From: Panax quinquefolius
Lineage: Eukaryota > Streptophyta > Magnoliopsida > Apiales > Araliaceae
Direction: 5' to 3'
Length of the DNA stretch: 64,000 nucleotides
Assembly (NCBI GenBank): GCA_020205615.1
Contig: CM035167.1
Coordinates: 59,293,023-59,357,022, forward strand
Below the pieces are notes generated by a model. That model saw nothing but the letters and a program-made list of their open reading frames with translations, ran no database searches and was not told the origin of the DNA. Of the stretch, positions 45,077 to 58,495 are shown piece after piece. Both the position numbers and the translations under genes were made by a program. Positions within the stretch are counted from its first letter, which is position 1. The number at the start of each line of letters is the position of its first letter.

Positions 45077-45996
45077 TGTGACGCTCCCAAATCCGGGTAT
45101 CTTCCAACCTGACAGATGGTGCTCCACGATACTACATTTCATACAAACATTCCATTGAAACAACAACAAAATGATTGTAATTACTATCTTTGTATTACAT
45201 TCGTAATAAATCCTTTCCCAGGTTCATAACCGAATACATTCGTTGTTCTTCATAAGTATATTACATACAATACACTAGTCTATTACAGGACGATTAATTG
45301 TCAATCTTAGCCTTGCCTTTATCTCACTTAAAACTCTCAGTTCGTTCGGCTTTAGCTGCAAACTTATGGTTCAAGCAAGAATGATCATAACTAGCTCAAC
45401 AAGTCTTAACACAGAATCATATGAATATCACATCAACAATTACATGCTTTATCTTCATATTTGAACAATTATTTACGAAGCATTATGAAATACTTGACTA
45501 ATACTTCTCATACAACAATTCCTGAGTTTATATAATAGCTTAGGAATGATGAACCGGTCAATAGACCATGAACATAATCTTTTCGTTTTCATACTTGAAA
45601 AGGACATCCGACACTAAGGCCATCCATCTGTCTTTACTTACGAGCACTTCTAGGTGATCAGCCTATTGTACTCTATGTTGATCAACACTCTTACGTTAAA
45701 CATATTTACGTTCAACATTTGGCAAACTCGCGTGCCCATCGAATAATAGATTAAAATACTTTTGTTTGTACATAGACAAACTTACCTTCTCATCCGTACA
45801 TCAAATACTTGGCATAGATAAATTAATGATTCTATATCAATGACTTGTAAACAAATCAATAAACTCTTCAATAATTATCTAGCCGTAATAAAATAGGCAT
45901 CGACTCTTTTCTATTTACCATTCATGCATTTTATAACATGCATCACGTAAAAACTCAGCTAACACGAAGGTCGACAAAGAGTTAAGAAAGATTCTT

Positions 45997-48626
45997 TGTG
46001 GCGCCCCCAAAATAGGTATACAACACCCATTCCGAGTCGCCAAATACATGGTACTGAAACAACTATAACTTTATTAATACAATTGTCTTACAAAATACGA
46101 CAACACTTAAACTGTGAGTTTAAATACAAATATTGTCATCTAGACAATATCCACACTCAAATAAGTCCTCATTACAATTATTGATACACTATTTTACAAA
46201 TTAGTGAGGACTACTAAAACAACTTCTAGAACCATCATTCCGCACCCCGACTAGTACTCACTACATTCTCGCCTCCTGAGAAGAAAAATGAAACAAAAAG
46301 GAAAAGGGTGAGCTCAATTAGCCCATTAAAGAACATTATGACTAAGATAATATAGAAAAAATTATCATTAGTCCTCAATAGGGAAAAATCTAATAGAATA
46401 CAATAGACAACCAGTTTTAAATCAATATTCGTAGCGGAAATAATAACTCATTAGAAGAGTTAAGTAGATAATGAAATCTACTATCTTCTATATATGAATT
46501 TAAAAGTTCATCGCCGATATTTTATCCTTGTAACATCAATCAATAAATATCTAGAATCAAATATTCATCTTTGCACTACAGGCCAAAGATATTCATCAGT
46601 TGGTCATGTTCATCTAAACACCTGTTCATCTTTTCACTACGGGCCAAAGATATTCAACAGAAAATCATTCATCTTTGCACTACATGCCAAAGATATTCAG
46701 TAATATCATCATTTAGGACTGAGGATGATGAAAAATATTTTAAAGAAAATGAATTGAGTGAGACAAAAGAACAAATATTAGGGATTCGTATTATAGTTTT
46801 ATCTCATCTCAATAATACTCCATAATAACCAATTTTGAAGCAGAATTCAAAAATAAAGATCAAAACATGGATACAATCAAAGATAGTAACCATAATAGAC
46901 ATCTTGGACAAAAAGGAAAATTTTCGTTTTTTGATGAATAGTGCTGTATTCGTGAATAGTGCCGTATACATGACTAGTGCCATATACGTGAATAGTAATC
47001 CTGACACAAAAAGTTTAAAATTTGATAAAAAGTTCAAACCAATATTTTGGCATAATGATATTGAAGAAAATAATATCATTTCAGAAGAAAATAACATCCC
47101 TTACCTCGAAAAGAATAGTACTTCTGACTGAATTTCGTATATAATGCTGAAAGAAAATTGCACCATATAACAACACTCAAAGTATCAAAATACTTAAAAA
47201 AATACGCTCGATATTATAGAGAGAGAAAACTTCATATTCTGGTGTGATTTTCAATTCTAACTTAAGCACCCTATTTATAGGAAAATGCTTAGAACATCAA
47301 AACAGAAAATTTAATATAATATTAATATAATTTATTAAATTTCCTACGTACACCACCAGCTCACAACATCAGCCACCCACCCACAATAAATAAGAAAAAC
47401 ATTTTTTCTTAAATAAAACAATTAAAACTTCAAAAATCAAATATTCTGAAACTTCAGAAATTCAATAATTCGTAATAAATAGCTCTTTTAACAGAAAAAT
47501 TCAAATCTTATGTCCTTCCATAAGAAATTCAATTCTCTACAACTTTGCAGAAGAAAGGTTTTCCAAATTCCAAACAGAAGTTGACCGAAATCCATAAACG
47601 GGTGATTTTATAAGTTATAATCAAATTTCAGTCAAGAAACGGGCCCACAAACATGTTTAACATGTTTTAAACAATTTTTCGAACAAAAATACTCTTCCTC
47701 CTCATTTATTCATATATCCCACATTCATTGCAAAATATCACCATTATTATATTAATAAAATATAATAATATATTTAAATGAATAATTTTATCAGAAATGA
47801 TAAAATATCAATTTTTTAAAAATTGTCACTTTAAAATTTTCTCCATCTATATCCACATAAAATGAATATTTTTCTTATCATATAAATTAATAATTAATTA
47901 TTCACAAATAATATTACAGAATCACAATACTGGAAACCAGGCCGTTCCCAGGAAAGAGGGGGCTTTCCAATAAGAATTTCTCCTTACTAGCGCGCAATTA
48001 GGTGACCAAACCTCTCCTTAGACAAAACTTTCTAGACATTGCCAATAATGTTATCTAGTAATATTGTTAAAATAATATGAATCATCTATCTGATAATGGG
48101 AAATATTGGGTAATGACAATTATTAAAACAACAATAATATAAAATATCAACATAGCAATTATTGAATCAATAAAATAAAATATTGAGCGATAATTACTCA
48201 GTAACAATTATTGAGTAGTGCCTTCTTACCTAAGAATCAATAATTGGTGCAATAAGCGTGTAATTCTCTTGTAACAACAATGGCGTATTCTTATATTTTA
48301 ACCACCGGGTATTCCAACAGTATTAACGGTAACAACTACGCCATTATTTATAAACAACTTATACTTGTCGTTTTCTTCATCCAATCGCTTTTCGTTATGG
48401 GGCCAAGAAAAGACTGCGTCGTCGTACGAATATTCCCCGATAGGAAGAATATTCCACGACCAAATGAATATTCACCGACAACAATGAATATTCTATAACC
48501 ACTTGCTTATTTAAAATATTTGCGTATTTTACCCATAACTAACTACATTATCAATTCAGCCCTTACTATTTCAAAATAATAAATAGAGAAAATTCAATTT
48601 AATTTATAAAAAGTTGGGGTCTTACA
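45997..48626 (-). repeat. 3' LTR of F-B
   Basis: TGTGGCGCCCCC to GGGGTCTTACA. Hairpin units at 46565-46700, GTGAATAGT minisatellite at 46935-46998, donor-like site at 47100-47106, TATA box 47272-47279 (minus strand). It keeps the T/A-rich stretch at about 47757-47895 that F-A lost. Confidence 0.95.
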
Positions 48627-48641
48627 ACCTTCCCTTCTTAT
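48627..48641 (-). other. Polypurine tract of F-B
   Basis: Minus strand AAGAAGGGAAGGTT at the LTR start. Confidence 0.8.
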
Positions 48642-49237
48642 AAAATTTCGTCCTTGAAATTGACGTACATACCTGGTGTTTCGAAAATGTGAGGATACCT
48701 CGTTTTCATTTTTGATTCCAACTCCCAGGTCATTTCTTCAATATCATGGTTCCTCCACAAAACCTTAACTTGTGGTATAACCTTGGTGCGTAGGACATGC
48801 TCTTTCCTGTCCAAGATCTTAACAGGTACCTCCTCATACGTTAAATCTTCGGCTATCTCGTCTGGTTCTAACTCAATAATGTGGTTCAGGTCCTTCACAT
48901 ATTTATGAAGCATAGATACGTGAAAAACATTAAGAACACGAGACATGCTTGGAGGTAACGCGAGTCTATAGGCCACATTTCCTACTCGGTCAAGAATCTG
49001 AAATGGACCAATAAATCGTGGATTGAGCTTTCCTCTCTTCCCAAATCTTGTAACTCCCTTCCATGGAGCAATACGTAACAATACATGATCCCCAGTGTCA
49101 AATTCCACGTCCTTTCGATAAAGATCAACATAACTCTTTTGTCGATCCTGTACCGTTTGTATACATTGTCGAATCGTTTGGATCTTCTCTGTAGTCATTC
49201 GTACCAACTCTGGTCCCAACAACGTTGCATCTCCCAC
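48638..49237 (-). pseudogene. Integrase C-terminal part with chromodomain (F-B)
   Basis: 199 open codons: KIQTIRQC and DLYRKDVEFDTGDHVLLRIAP, then GKLNPRFIGPFQILDRVGNVAYRLALPPSMSR, SMLHKYVKDLNHIIELEPDE, then the chromodomain region DLTYEEVPVKILDRKEHVLRTKVIPQ and VKVLWRNHDIEEMTWE, to a stop at 48638. It is separated from the core by a single in-frame TAG (about 49246) in place of the Trp after SPIC; the Met listed first is only the first in-frame start. Confidence 0.9.
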
Positions 49238-49852
49238 CTCATCCTAGCATATTGGAGAGCGACACTTTCGTCCATACAATGCTTCAAATGGAGCCACACC
49301 TATACTTGCTTGATAACAGTTGTTGTAGGAGAATTCCACCAATGGTAGGTACTTATCCCAACTCCCTTTGAAATCTAGGACACAAAGTCTTAATAGATCC
49401 TCAAGAGTTTGAATAGTCCTCTCTGATTGTCCGTTCGTTTAAGGATGGTATCTTAATCAAATCAGAATCGTGCCCATAGCTTTCTGCAAGCTAACCCAAA
49501 ATCTTGAAGTGAATCTTGGGTCACGATCCGAAACTATGGATACTGGCATGCCATGCAATCTCACAATCTCATTTACGTACATACTAGCAAGACTTTCAAG
49601 GGAATAAGTCTCCCGTATAGGCAAGAAATGGGTAGACTTGGTTAATCTATCAACAATAACCCAAATCGCATCTATGCCTTGAGAAACCTTGGGAAGACCC
49701 GTAACAAAATCCATAGTAATATGTTCCCACTTCCATTTTAGAATCTCAAGTGGTTGCAATGGATCCTTTGGTATTTGATGCTCCACCTTTACACGTTGAC
49801 AAGTTAAACATCTCAAGATAAACTTCGCGATCTCTCTCTTCATATTGTTCCA
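49238..49852 (-). pseudogene. Integrase zinc finger and core (F-B)
   Basis: The frame 49457-49843 holds CLTCQR of the zinc finger, MDFVTGLPK and SDRDPRFTS (two catalytic Asp). A frameshift at about 49450-49465 (near TTAATCAAATC) separates it from the HPQTNGQSE stretch with the catalytic Glu. A stop near 49855 cuts it from the preceding H,H half of the zinc finger. Confidence 0.9.
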
Positions 49853-50695
49853 CTAAAATGTATGTCGAAGATCATGATACATTTTGGTACTCCCAGGATG
49901 GATTGCAAACGGTGTGTTGTGTGCCTCCACCATGATTCTATGCTTCAAGTCAGAATCATTAGGAACACAAAGTCTGGAGTGTACTCGAAGTATTCCTTCT
50001 TCATTGATTCTTGTTTCTGGAATAGTACCTTCTTGAACTTTCTTCTTCATATGCGTCAGCTCCATGTCCGTAACTTGAGCAGCTTTAACTTTATCGATTA
50101 AAGTCAGTTCTGCTCGTATGCTTAATATCATCACGTGGGTACTTGGAGCCTTTATCTCTATCTCCATCCTTTGCAAGTCATACAAAATGGGCCTTTGTGT
50201 TAACAACATTGCACTTGTATCCGCATATGATCTTCTACTCAATGCGTCAGCTACCATGTTTGCTTTTCCAGGATGGTATTGGATAGTATGGTCATAATCT
50301 TTCAACAGCACGAGCCAACGTCGTTGCCGCATGTTGAGTTCCTTTTGGGTAAAAAAATATTTGAGGCTTTTATGATCTGTGTAGATATCCACTTTCTCCC
50401 CATATAGGTAGTGTCTCCATATCTTCAACGTGAAAACGACTGCTGCCAACTCCAAATCACGATTAGTATAATTCCTCTCATATTCTTTGAGTTGTTGCGA
50501 GGCATAGGCTATGACTTTCCCATGTTGCTTGAGAACATATCCTAACCCTTTACCCGAAGCATCACTGTAGATAACAAATCCATCCGAACCAGACGGTATT
50601 GTTAGAACAGGTGCCGAAATGAGTTTCCTCTTGAGATCTTGGAAACTCTTCTCGCATTCATCGCTCCATATGAATTTTGTATCTTTACGAGTCAG
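49853..50695 (-). pseudogene. RNase H and linker (F-B)
   Basis: Open frame 49853-50455 carries [39 protein letters not shown] (in parts, with catalytic Asp in YTDH) and ANMVADALSRRSYAD (late Asp), then the integrase start with HNTPFAIHPGSTKMYHD. The first RNase H part, 50456-50695, has the DASGKGLG stretch but is interrupted near 50460 (CACGATTAG) and 50695. Confidence 0.9.
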
Positions 50696-51476
50696 CTAAG
50701 TTAACGGAGTAGCGATTCGAGAAAATCCTTCCACGAATCTTTGATAATAACCAGCTAAGCCCAGAAAGCTACGTACTTCAGTCATCGACTTCGGTTGCTC
50801 CAAACTTTGTATTGCTTCAATCTTCGTCGGGTCAACAAACACTCCATGTTTTGACACCATGTGCCCAAGGAACATTACTTCCTCAAGCCAGAACTCACAT
50901 TTCTTCAGCTTGGCATATAGCTTGTTATCACGAAGCCTTTGCAGTACCAGCTTCAAATGGCACCCATGATCTTCACGGCTTTTGGAATAGATGAGGTTGT
51001 CATCAATAAAGACAAGAAACGAACTGATCCAAATATTCTTTGAACACACGGTTCATCATATCCATGAAAGTAGCAGGAGCATTAGTCCATCCAAAAGACA
51101 TGACTAGGAATTCATAATGCCCGTACCGAGTTCTAAAGGCAGTCTTCGGAATATCCTCAGTTTTAACCTTCAGCTGATGATATCCAGAACGAAGATCAAT
51201 TTTTGAAAAGAATTATGCTCCTTGCAACTGGTCAAACAGGTCATCAATGCGAGGTAGCAGATACCTATTCTTAATGGTGACATGGTTCAATTCTTGATAG
51301 TCAATACAAAGTCTCACACTCCCGTCTTTCTTCTTTACAAATAAAACAGGAGCACCCCAAGGAGATGTACTAGGACGAATGGAACCGATGTCCAACAACT
51401 CCTGTAGTTGGACCTTTAACTCCTGAAGTTCAATAGGAGCCATTCGATATGGGGTTTTAAAATGGGCTTTGTACAA
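50696..51476 (-). pseudogene. Reverse transcriptase (F-B)
   Basis: N-terminal half 51213-51476: [47 protein letters not shown] and [16 protein letters not shown], then TAA (shared with F-A). The middle reads on to [14 protein letters not shown] bases at about 51085. C-terminal half 50696-51049: [14 protein letters not shown] with both catalytic Asp, [15 protein letters not shown] and [18 protein letters not shown] one-base change near 51015 shifts the frame just before the catalytic box. Confidence 0.9.
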
Positions 51477-52348
51477 AGTTCAAGGTCAATAAAGAATTCA
51501 ACTTCACGTTCTGGGGGTAGACCAGGAAGTTCGTTAGGAAATACGTCAGAAAATTCACTAACAATAGAAATATTATTCACATCTGACGTGTTTTTGTTCA
51601 AGTCCGTGACATGGGCTAAAAAAGCTTGACATCCGTTTTTCAATAAACGAATAGCTTTATGGCTTGATATGACAGTGATTAACTTTAGTGGTTTGGTTGT
51701 TTGGATTCGTATAACAGGTTGGTTAGGAATATGAAAACTAACAGCCTTACAAAAACAATCAATTTTAGCATGATGAGTGGTTAACCAATCAATCCCTAAA
51801 ATCACATAAAATGCAAGTATTTTCAAAGAAATAAGATCAATAGGTAATGTGATGGTACTAACTTGGATCAAACAAGATTTATAAATAGTGGATGCAATGA
51901 AAGTTTCCCCTAATGGAGTCTCCACAGATAAGTCAAAGTCTAATTTCTCCGGAGTCAAGTTTAAACGTTGAGCACAAGCAGGAGAGATAAGTGAATGGGT
52001 AGCACCGGTATCTAGTAAGATATAAACTTCGCAAGAATTTATGATTAGCTTACCCATGATCACCTCGTTTGGGTTCTTTGTATTTTGACCAGTCACGACA
52101 AACGCTCTTCCAGGAACCGTTGACTTTGACTTTTCTGGGACAGCCTTTTGAGTCACCATCCCTACTGGACTTGGTTTCGCTACAGTACAATCTCGAGCGA
52201 TATGTCCTTCCTTTCCATAATTATAGCATACCTTGAACTGTTGTTGACAGTTTGGGCTGATATGTCCCTCTTTTCCACATTTATAGCATACGACCGGTGG
52301 TCGTTCTCCTCCCTTAGAACCAGTTGTTGTTGGTGCTGACATCTTCAC
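51416..52348 (-). pseudogene. Nucleocapsid and protease (F-B)
   Basis: 310 codons, close to F-A. Knuckle 1 is complete (CYKCGKEGHISPNC); knuckle 2 has Tyr for the second Cys (CYNYGKEGHIARDC). Protease DTGATHSLIS at residues 113-122 and VILGIDWLTTHHAKIDC follow. The end is frameshifted at CCCATTTTAAAACCCC exactly as in F-A. Confidence 0.9.
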
Positions 52349-53276
52349 ATTGTCATCGTTGAATCTCCTCTTTTTAAAATCTCCCCCCGACTCGCTTCTT
52401 CTATTTTCATGGCCACGATTACCACCAGAGTGGTTACCGCTTTTGTCTGAATATTTTCCTCACTTCTGGTTTTTATTTCTCCGATGACTGCTGCCACCGG
52501 TATGACCCTGGTTGTGGTCCCTCGGTTGAACGTACTCGTTATCTCACTCTAATAATTGAGCCATGTTGACAACATCTGAATATAAAGAAAATTTAGGAGA
52601 GATAAGATATTGCCGAATCTCGGGTTTTAAACCTCTTAGAAACATCCTCGTCATTCGTTCCTCATTTTCTACCAAATGAGGTGCAAACCTGGATAACTTT
52701 GCGAACTTCGCCTCGTACTGGGACACCGTCATGTTGTTTTGTTCTAATCTAATAAACTATACCTCCTTCATATGGTGAAAACTTTTAGGAAAGTACTTGT
52801 CATTGAAAAGTTTCTGAAATGTTTCCCAAGACATCTTTGAGTCTGCGAAGTGAGTACGCTTCACAGACTCCCACCAAGTGATACGCCTTCTTCACGAACA
52901 TAAAGGTGCCGAATGGAACCTTCTGGTTCTCCGTGCATCCCAAGACATCGAATATCTTGGTAATTTGTTTAACCCACGTCTCTACCTTGATCGGATCCGG
53001 CTTTCCGATAAATTAAGGTGGTCCCAACTCTTTGAACTGCTTGGCTGTGACAAGCCGCGCGTTGCTATCATTTCCAACAGTATTTTGTACACGAGTCTCC
53101 CTCGTCTGGTTTTTCATGAATTATAAAAAGCTTCTAAACATTCCGTCGTTCATCGTCTGCTCAGTGGTGTTGTTTATAGGAGGAATATTGCCTTCCTGTT
53201 GCACATTCCCCTAGGTGGTGATTAAAGGTGTCTCCACGGTCTCATTTACTCCACTGTTAATATTCTCAGCTGCCAT
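52349..53276 (-). pseudogene. gag: gag, start and capsid part (F-B)
   Basis: ATG at 53276 (minus strand) in the context GCAGTTAAGAATGGC. The N-terminal part is shifted; a capsid part reads SQYEAKFAKLSRFAPHLVENEERMTRMFLRGLKPEIRQYLI (52544-52732) and stops after AQLLE. Downstream of the stop the Gly/Asn/His-rich linker before the knuckles is still recognisable (about 52370-52540). Confidence 0.85.
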
Positions 53277-53440
53277 TCTTAACTGCCATAAAACAAGGGT
53301 TAATTAAATAAATTAACATATCACATATTAACCATATGCTCCGACTGACCAACAAATAAGCTTAGGTATGACACACTAGCGAAGGATTACTCGTCTCTCC
53401 CCTCCTAGTTCTATTCCCCGATCTCTGCCAGAGACCATAT

Positions 53441-53457
53441 CCCTAACTCTGATACCA
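53441..53457 (-). other. Primer binding site of F-B
   Basis: Minus strand TGGTATCAGAGTTAGGG, two bases after the LTR; its first 12 bases TGGTATCAGAGT match the tRNA-iMet site in all but the last. Confidence 0.85.
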
Positions 53458-53459
53458 AC

Positions 53460-56076
53460 TGTGATGCCCCCAAAATAGGTATACAACACCCATTACGAAG
53501 TGCCAAATATATGGTATGTAAACAACTACAACTTTATTAATAGAACTGTCTTGCAAAATACGACAACACTTAAACTGTGAGTTTAAATACAAATATTGTC
53601 ATCTAGACAATATCCACACTCAAATAAGTCATTACAATTATTGATACACTATTTTACAAAATAGTGAGGACTACTAAAACAACTTCTAGAACCATCATTC
53701 CATAACACGACTAGTACTCGCTACATTCTCGCCTCCTGAGAAGAAAAATAGAACAAAAAGGAAAAGGGTGAGCTCAACTAGCCCAGTAAAGAACATTATG
53801 ACTAAGATAATATAGAATAAATTATCGTTAGTCCTCAACAGGGAAAAATCTAATAGAATACAATAGACAACAAGTTTTAAATTAATATTCGCAGCGGAAA
53901 TAATAATTCATTAGAAGAGTTAAGTAGAGAATGAAATCGACTATCTTCTATATATGAATTTAAAAGTTCATCGTCAATATTTTATCCCTGTAACATCAAT
54001 CAATATATATCTGGAATCAAATATTCATCTTTGTACTACAGGCCAAAGATATTCATCAGTTAGTCATGTTCATCTAAACACCTGTTCATCTTTGCACTAC
54101 GGGCCAAAGATATTCATCAGAAAATCATTCATCTTTGCACTACATGCCAAAGATATTCAGTAATATCATCATTTAGGACTGAGGATGATGAAAAATATTT
54201 TAAAGAAAACGAATGTAGTGAGACAAAAGAACAAATATTAGGGATTTGTATTACAATTTTATCCCAGCTCAATAATACTCCATAATAACCAATTTTGAAG
54301 TAGAATTCAAAAATAAAGATCAAAACATGGATACAATCAAAGATAGTAACCATAATAGACATCTTGGACAAAAAGGAAAATTTTCATTTTTCGGTGAATA
54401 GTGTCGATTCGTGAATAGTTCCAGATATCGTGAATAGTCTTAGTATCGTGAATAGTAACTCCCAACACAAAAGTTCCAAATTTGATAAAAAGTTCAAACC
54501 AATATTTCGGCATAATGATATTGAAGAAAATAATATCATTTAAGAAGAAAATAACATTCCTTACCTCGAAAAGAATAGTACTTCTAACTGAATTTCGGAT
54601 ATAACGCTGAAAGAAACTTGCACCGTATAGCAACACTCAAAGTATCAAAATACTCACAAAAATACGCTCGATATTATAGAGAGAAAACTTCAGATTCTGG
54701 TGTGATTTTCAATTCTAACCTAAACACCCTATTTATAGGAAAATACTTAGAACACCAAAACAGAAAATTTAATATAATATTAATATTATTTATTAAATTT
54801 CCTACGCACACCACCAGCTCACAACATCAGCCACCCACCCACAATAAATAAGAAAAATATTTTTCTTAAATAAAATAATTAAAACTTCAAAAATCAATTA
54901 TTCTGAAACTTCAGAACTTCAATAATTCGTAATAAATAGCTCTTTTATCAGAAATATTCAAATCTTATGTCCTTCCATAGGAAATTCAATTCTCTACAAC
55001 TTTGCAGAAGAAAGGTTTTCCAAATTCCACACAGAAGTTGATCGAAATCCACAAACGGGTGATTTTACAGGCTATAATCAAATTTCAGTCAAAGAACGGG
55101 CACACAAACATGTTTAACATGTTTTAAACAATTTTTCGAACAAAAATACTCTTCCTCCTCATTTATTCATATATCCCACATTCATTGTAAAATATCACCA
55201 TTATTATATTAATAAAATATAATAATATATTTAAATAAATTATTTTATCAGAAAAGATAAAATATCAATTTTTCAAAAATTGTCACTTTAAAATTTTCTC
55301 CATCTATATCCACATAAAATGAATATTTTTCTTATCATATAAATTAATAATTATTTATTCATAAATAATATTACAGAATCACAATACTGGCAACCAGGCC
55401 GTTCCTAGGAAAGAGGGGGTTTTCCAATAAGAATTTCTCCTTACTGGCGCGCAATTAGGTGACCAAACCTCTCATTTTACACAACTTTCTAGACATTGCC
55501 AATAATGTTATCTAGTAATATTATTAAAAAAATATGAATCATCGATCTGATAATGGGAAATATTGTGTAATGACAATTATTAAAACAACAATAATATAAA
55601 ATATCAACATAGCAATTATTGAATCAATAAAATAAAATATTGAACAGTAATTACTGGAACAATTATTGAGTAGTGCCTTCTTACGTAAGAATCAATAATT
55701 TGTGCAATAGCGTGTGCTACTGTGCAACAACGCGTATTACTATGTTTTAACCACCGGGTATTCCAATAGTATTAACGGTAACAACTACGCCGTTATTTAT
55801 TAACAACTTATACTTGTCGTTTTCTTCATCCAATCGCTTTCCGTTATGGGGCCCACAAAAGACTGCGCCGTCGTACGAGTATTCTCCGACATGAAGAATA
55901 TTCCACGATCAAACGAATATTTTCCGACAACAATGAATATTTTATAACCACTTGCTTATTTAAAATATTTGCGTATTTTACCCATAACTAACCACATTAA
56001 TCAATTCAACCCTTACTATTTCAAAATAATAAATAGAGGAAATTCAATTTCATTTATAAAAAGTTGGGGTCTTACA
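53460..56076 (-). repeat. 5' LTR of F-B
   Basis: TGTGATGCCCCC to GGGGTCTTACA. Hairpin units at 54025-54150, three to four worn GTGAATAGT units 54395-54455, donor-like site at 54562-54568, TATA box 54730-54737 (minus strand). Confidence 0.95.
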
Positions 56077-56529
56077 CTTGCCTCCAAGCGTCTTCGAATT
56101 TATAATTCAACTATTCTCAGACTTTACAGGATCTACATGATACATTCACATAGCACACTGTAATTAGTTATCACATAAACTATCTTTAAGGTTCTAACCA
56201 ACTTCTTTCTCTTCTATGTTTTATTTGAATTAACTTCGTTATTAAAGTCGATTCAACTCTTTATACTTCGTTACGTTTCATTAACGTTCTTACATCCTTA
56301 ACCGACATTCAATCATAAATGGTTAATTACCAACATTGAACGTCATTCACGGTTCACTCATTAAGTCTTTGTGTTCTTCGTTTAATTACTATTAAAACTT
56401 ACTAGATCTTCTTACATTAACACCCTACAAGTGAGTTAAGGTAAGTCTTATAATGTACATTAAGTACCTTCAATATCTTACATTAAGTCTTCATTCAAAA
56501 TGGAACAAAAACTAACTTGGTCAACCTTT

Positions 56530-56720
56530 TTCTACTGCTGGCGCTACGACGCGACATCATATGCATTCTAGTGGCGATGCGGCGCCACTCTCCAGAGGTT
56601 TTGCCCAGACTTGGCGCTGCGGCGCGAGTATCCAGACCTTTTTATTTTCTCCCGACCATAACTGGCACTGTGGCGTGATAGATAACACCGGGTTTGGCGC
56701 TGCGGCGCCGAACTTGTGCA
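56530..56720 (-). repeat. GGCGC-rich dyads inside the E LTR
   Basis: Five spaced copies of a motif like TGGCGCTGCGGCGC (56539, 56570, 56614, 56663, 56695). It stands out from AT-rich surroundings. A related AGCGCCGGGGCGCT lies in the Athila LTR at 26739. Confidence 0.55.
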
Positions 56721-57679
56721 CCAGTTGGCCAAAATAGTTTGGTTTATTAACGAAACTCCCAGCTTCCTAATTTATTCGTTTTACATCTGAATTGACCCAT
56801 TCGAATTCGTACAAGTCAGGAATTACAACCTTTACATGTTCATATAAGAATTTCATATTTCTGAATTCGTTAACTCGGAATTCACCTTGAAGTTCATTTT
56901 TGAGCGTTCGTTTAATGTTTTCGTCCGTTCAATACTCGATTTCTTCATTATAAGTCGGAATGTGACAATTCTTTCTCCAACGACTCTTAATTAATTTATC
57001 TCACGTGTTGACATTGGAAACCAACGTTTTCAAGTCACACGGCAACTTTTGACCTTTAATCCGGACTTTATAAGTTTTTGACGTTTAACGTCTATTTTTG
57101 TACAATTCGCCATAACTTTGTTACTAATGTTCTCTAAGCCAAATCACATGGAATACTCCGTGGACTTTATATCTACATCCTAACCAATCAAGATGAACAT
57201 ACCTTAGCTACAACTATTTCCAAAACGTTCAATTATAACTAAGTTAACTTTCAAGACTTTCTACGTTTTTAACTTACGTAAACACTTACGATTTCTATTT
57301 GGTCATGACTTATAGAGAATGAATCTATGGTAAGTCACTCTCATTCCACCATACAAGCCATACCCCACCCATTTCTGATTCTCCATGATAAAAGAAAACC
57401 AAAAGAGATGGAATTAGAATTGAAGAGTATTACCTTAAGAACTCTTAGTGTTCTTGTTGAACTTCTAATGAAAAAGCTTCAAGGTAGAAGAATAGTTTAA
57501 GTCTAGCTCTCTTTCTCTCAAATATGTTGGACAAGCTTTTTAAAACAATAAAAATCCAACCTAAGCCTTGTATATATAGAAAACCAATTGAGGGGCAAAA
57601 TAGTCCAATTCTCCACCTCCTTACATATTTACCACTTTGTCACCAAGTTAAATACTTGGTGACCAAGTGTTAATCTTGC

Positions 57680-57870
57680 CTTGCACACCAAGTGGCCCGC
57701 CCACCATGCCCATGGGTCATCCCCATGGGTTGCCCCATGGGTTTTACCCATCCCACGACCCGTCGGTTCGACCCACGGTTTAATTCTTTGGATTGGGCTT
57801 GACTTTAATAAACATTGGGCTTTAACCAATCTAATATTGGGCTTTGACTTGGGCTTGTACACTTAATTCA
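57680..57870. repeat. CCATGGG and TTGGGCTTGA repeats in the E LTR
   Basis: Four palindromic CCATGGG motifs (57709-57741) followed by five spaced TTGGGCTT motifs. Short open frames on both strands here are products of the repeats and not genes. Confidence 0.5.
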
Positions 57871-58495
57871 TTGGGCTTGTTATTAATCCAAGTCCAATTG
57901 GATTGGATAAAATCCTTAACTCATACTCTAATAATACAACTCGTATTCTGCGCGTATTACTCACGTATTCTCTTCGTATAATATTCATATAATAATCATA
58001 TTATATGTCGTACTATTATTCATACCATACTCATATACATACTAGTATAATACTCATATTCCATACGTATAATAATCGAAACGACTATACGCATTACATT
58101 TCCCTTTCGGAAACCTCTTTCACAAACCCTTAGGTTTTTAGTCCGTAGGCGAAAACTTCGTTTGTCATAACGGAAATATTATTGGATATTCCATAATATC
58201 GTCATATTCTAACATTACCCGTTTCTTATAATTTCAAACCCTAGCTCCGAACGACATCAGATGAATAGTGTTTTTATGCATACAATCTCAGAAAACCTTC
58301 GTTCTCGTCTTGATAATTCAAAACAATTAATTATAGCACAAAGCTAGAATACTAACTACATCTATATATTCTAGGTCATAGAACGACCTTCGAACATCTT
58401 ACTCACACAATAAATCAATTAATTTCATTTAATCCACATAATCAAATAAAAATTTAATTTATTGAAAATTCAAAATTCTCGGGCGTTATAATAGT

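Larger units (their letters stand above)
45997..56076 (-). mobile_element. Complete Ty3/gypsy chromovirus F-B
   Basis: 10,080 bp on the minus strand with LTRs of 2630 (45997-48626) and 2617 bp (53460-56076), primer site, gag, protease, RT, RNase H, integrase with chromodomain, polypurine tract. Flanks are TTCTT (left) and CTTGC (right); in the sister block the left flank is CTTGT, so the original duplication was probably CTTGT or CTTGC with later change. It is the best preserved complete element here, though each gene has stops. Confidence 0.95.
45077..58490 (-). mobile_element. Solo LTR of family E, split by F-B
   Basis: Minus-strand LTR in two parts: 45077-45996 (3' part) and 56077-58490 (5' part), about 3.3 kb together. 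On the minus strand it starts TATAACGCCCGAG (canonical TGTAACGCCC with one C to T change) and ends GGCGTCACA-like. ATAGT occurs at 45072-45076 and 58491-58495. No internal region exists, so it is a solo LTR left by LTR-LTR recombination. The 3' part has the coding-like exon at 45294-45355. Confidence 0.8.

Noticed and set aside
57629..57866. Open frames on both strands in the E LTR
   Set aside because: They cover CCATGGG and TTGGGCTTGA repeats; opposite-strand openness is a product of repetition.
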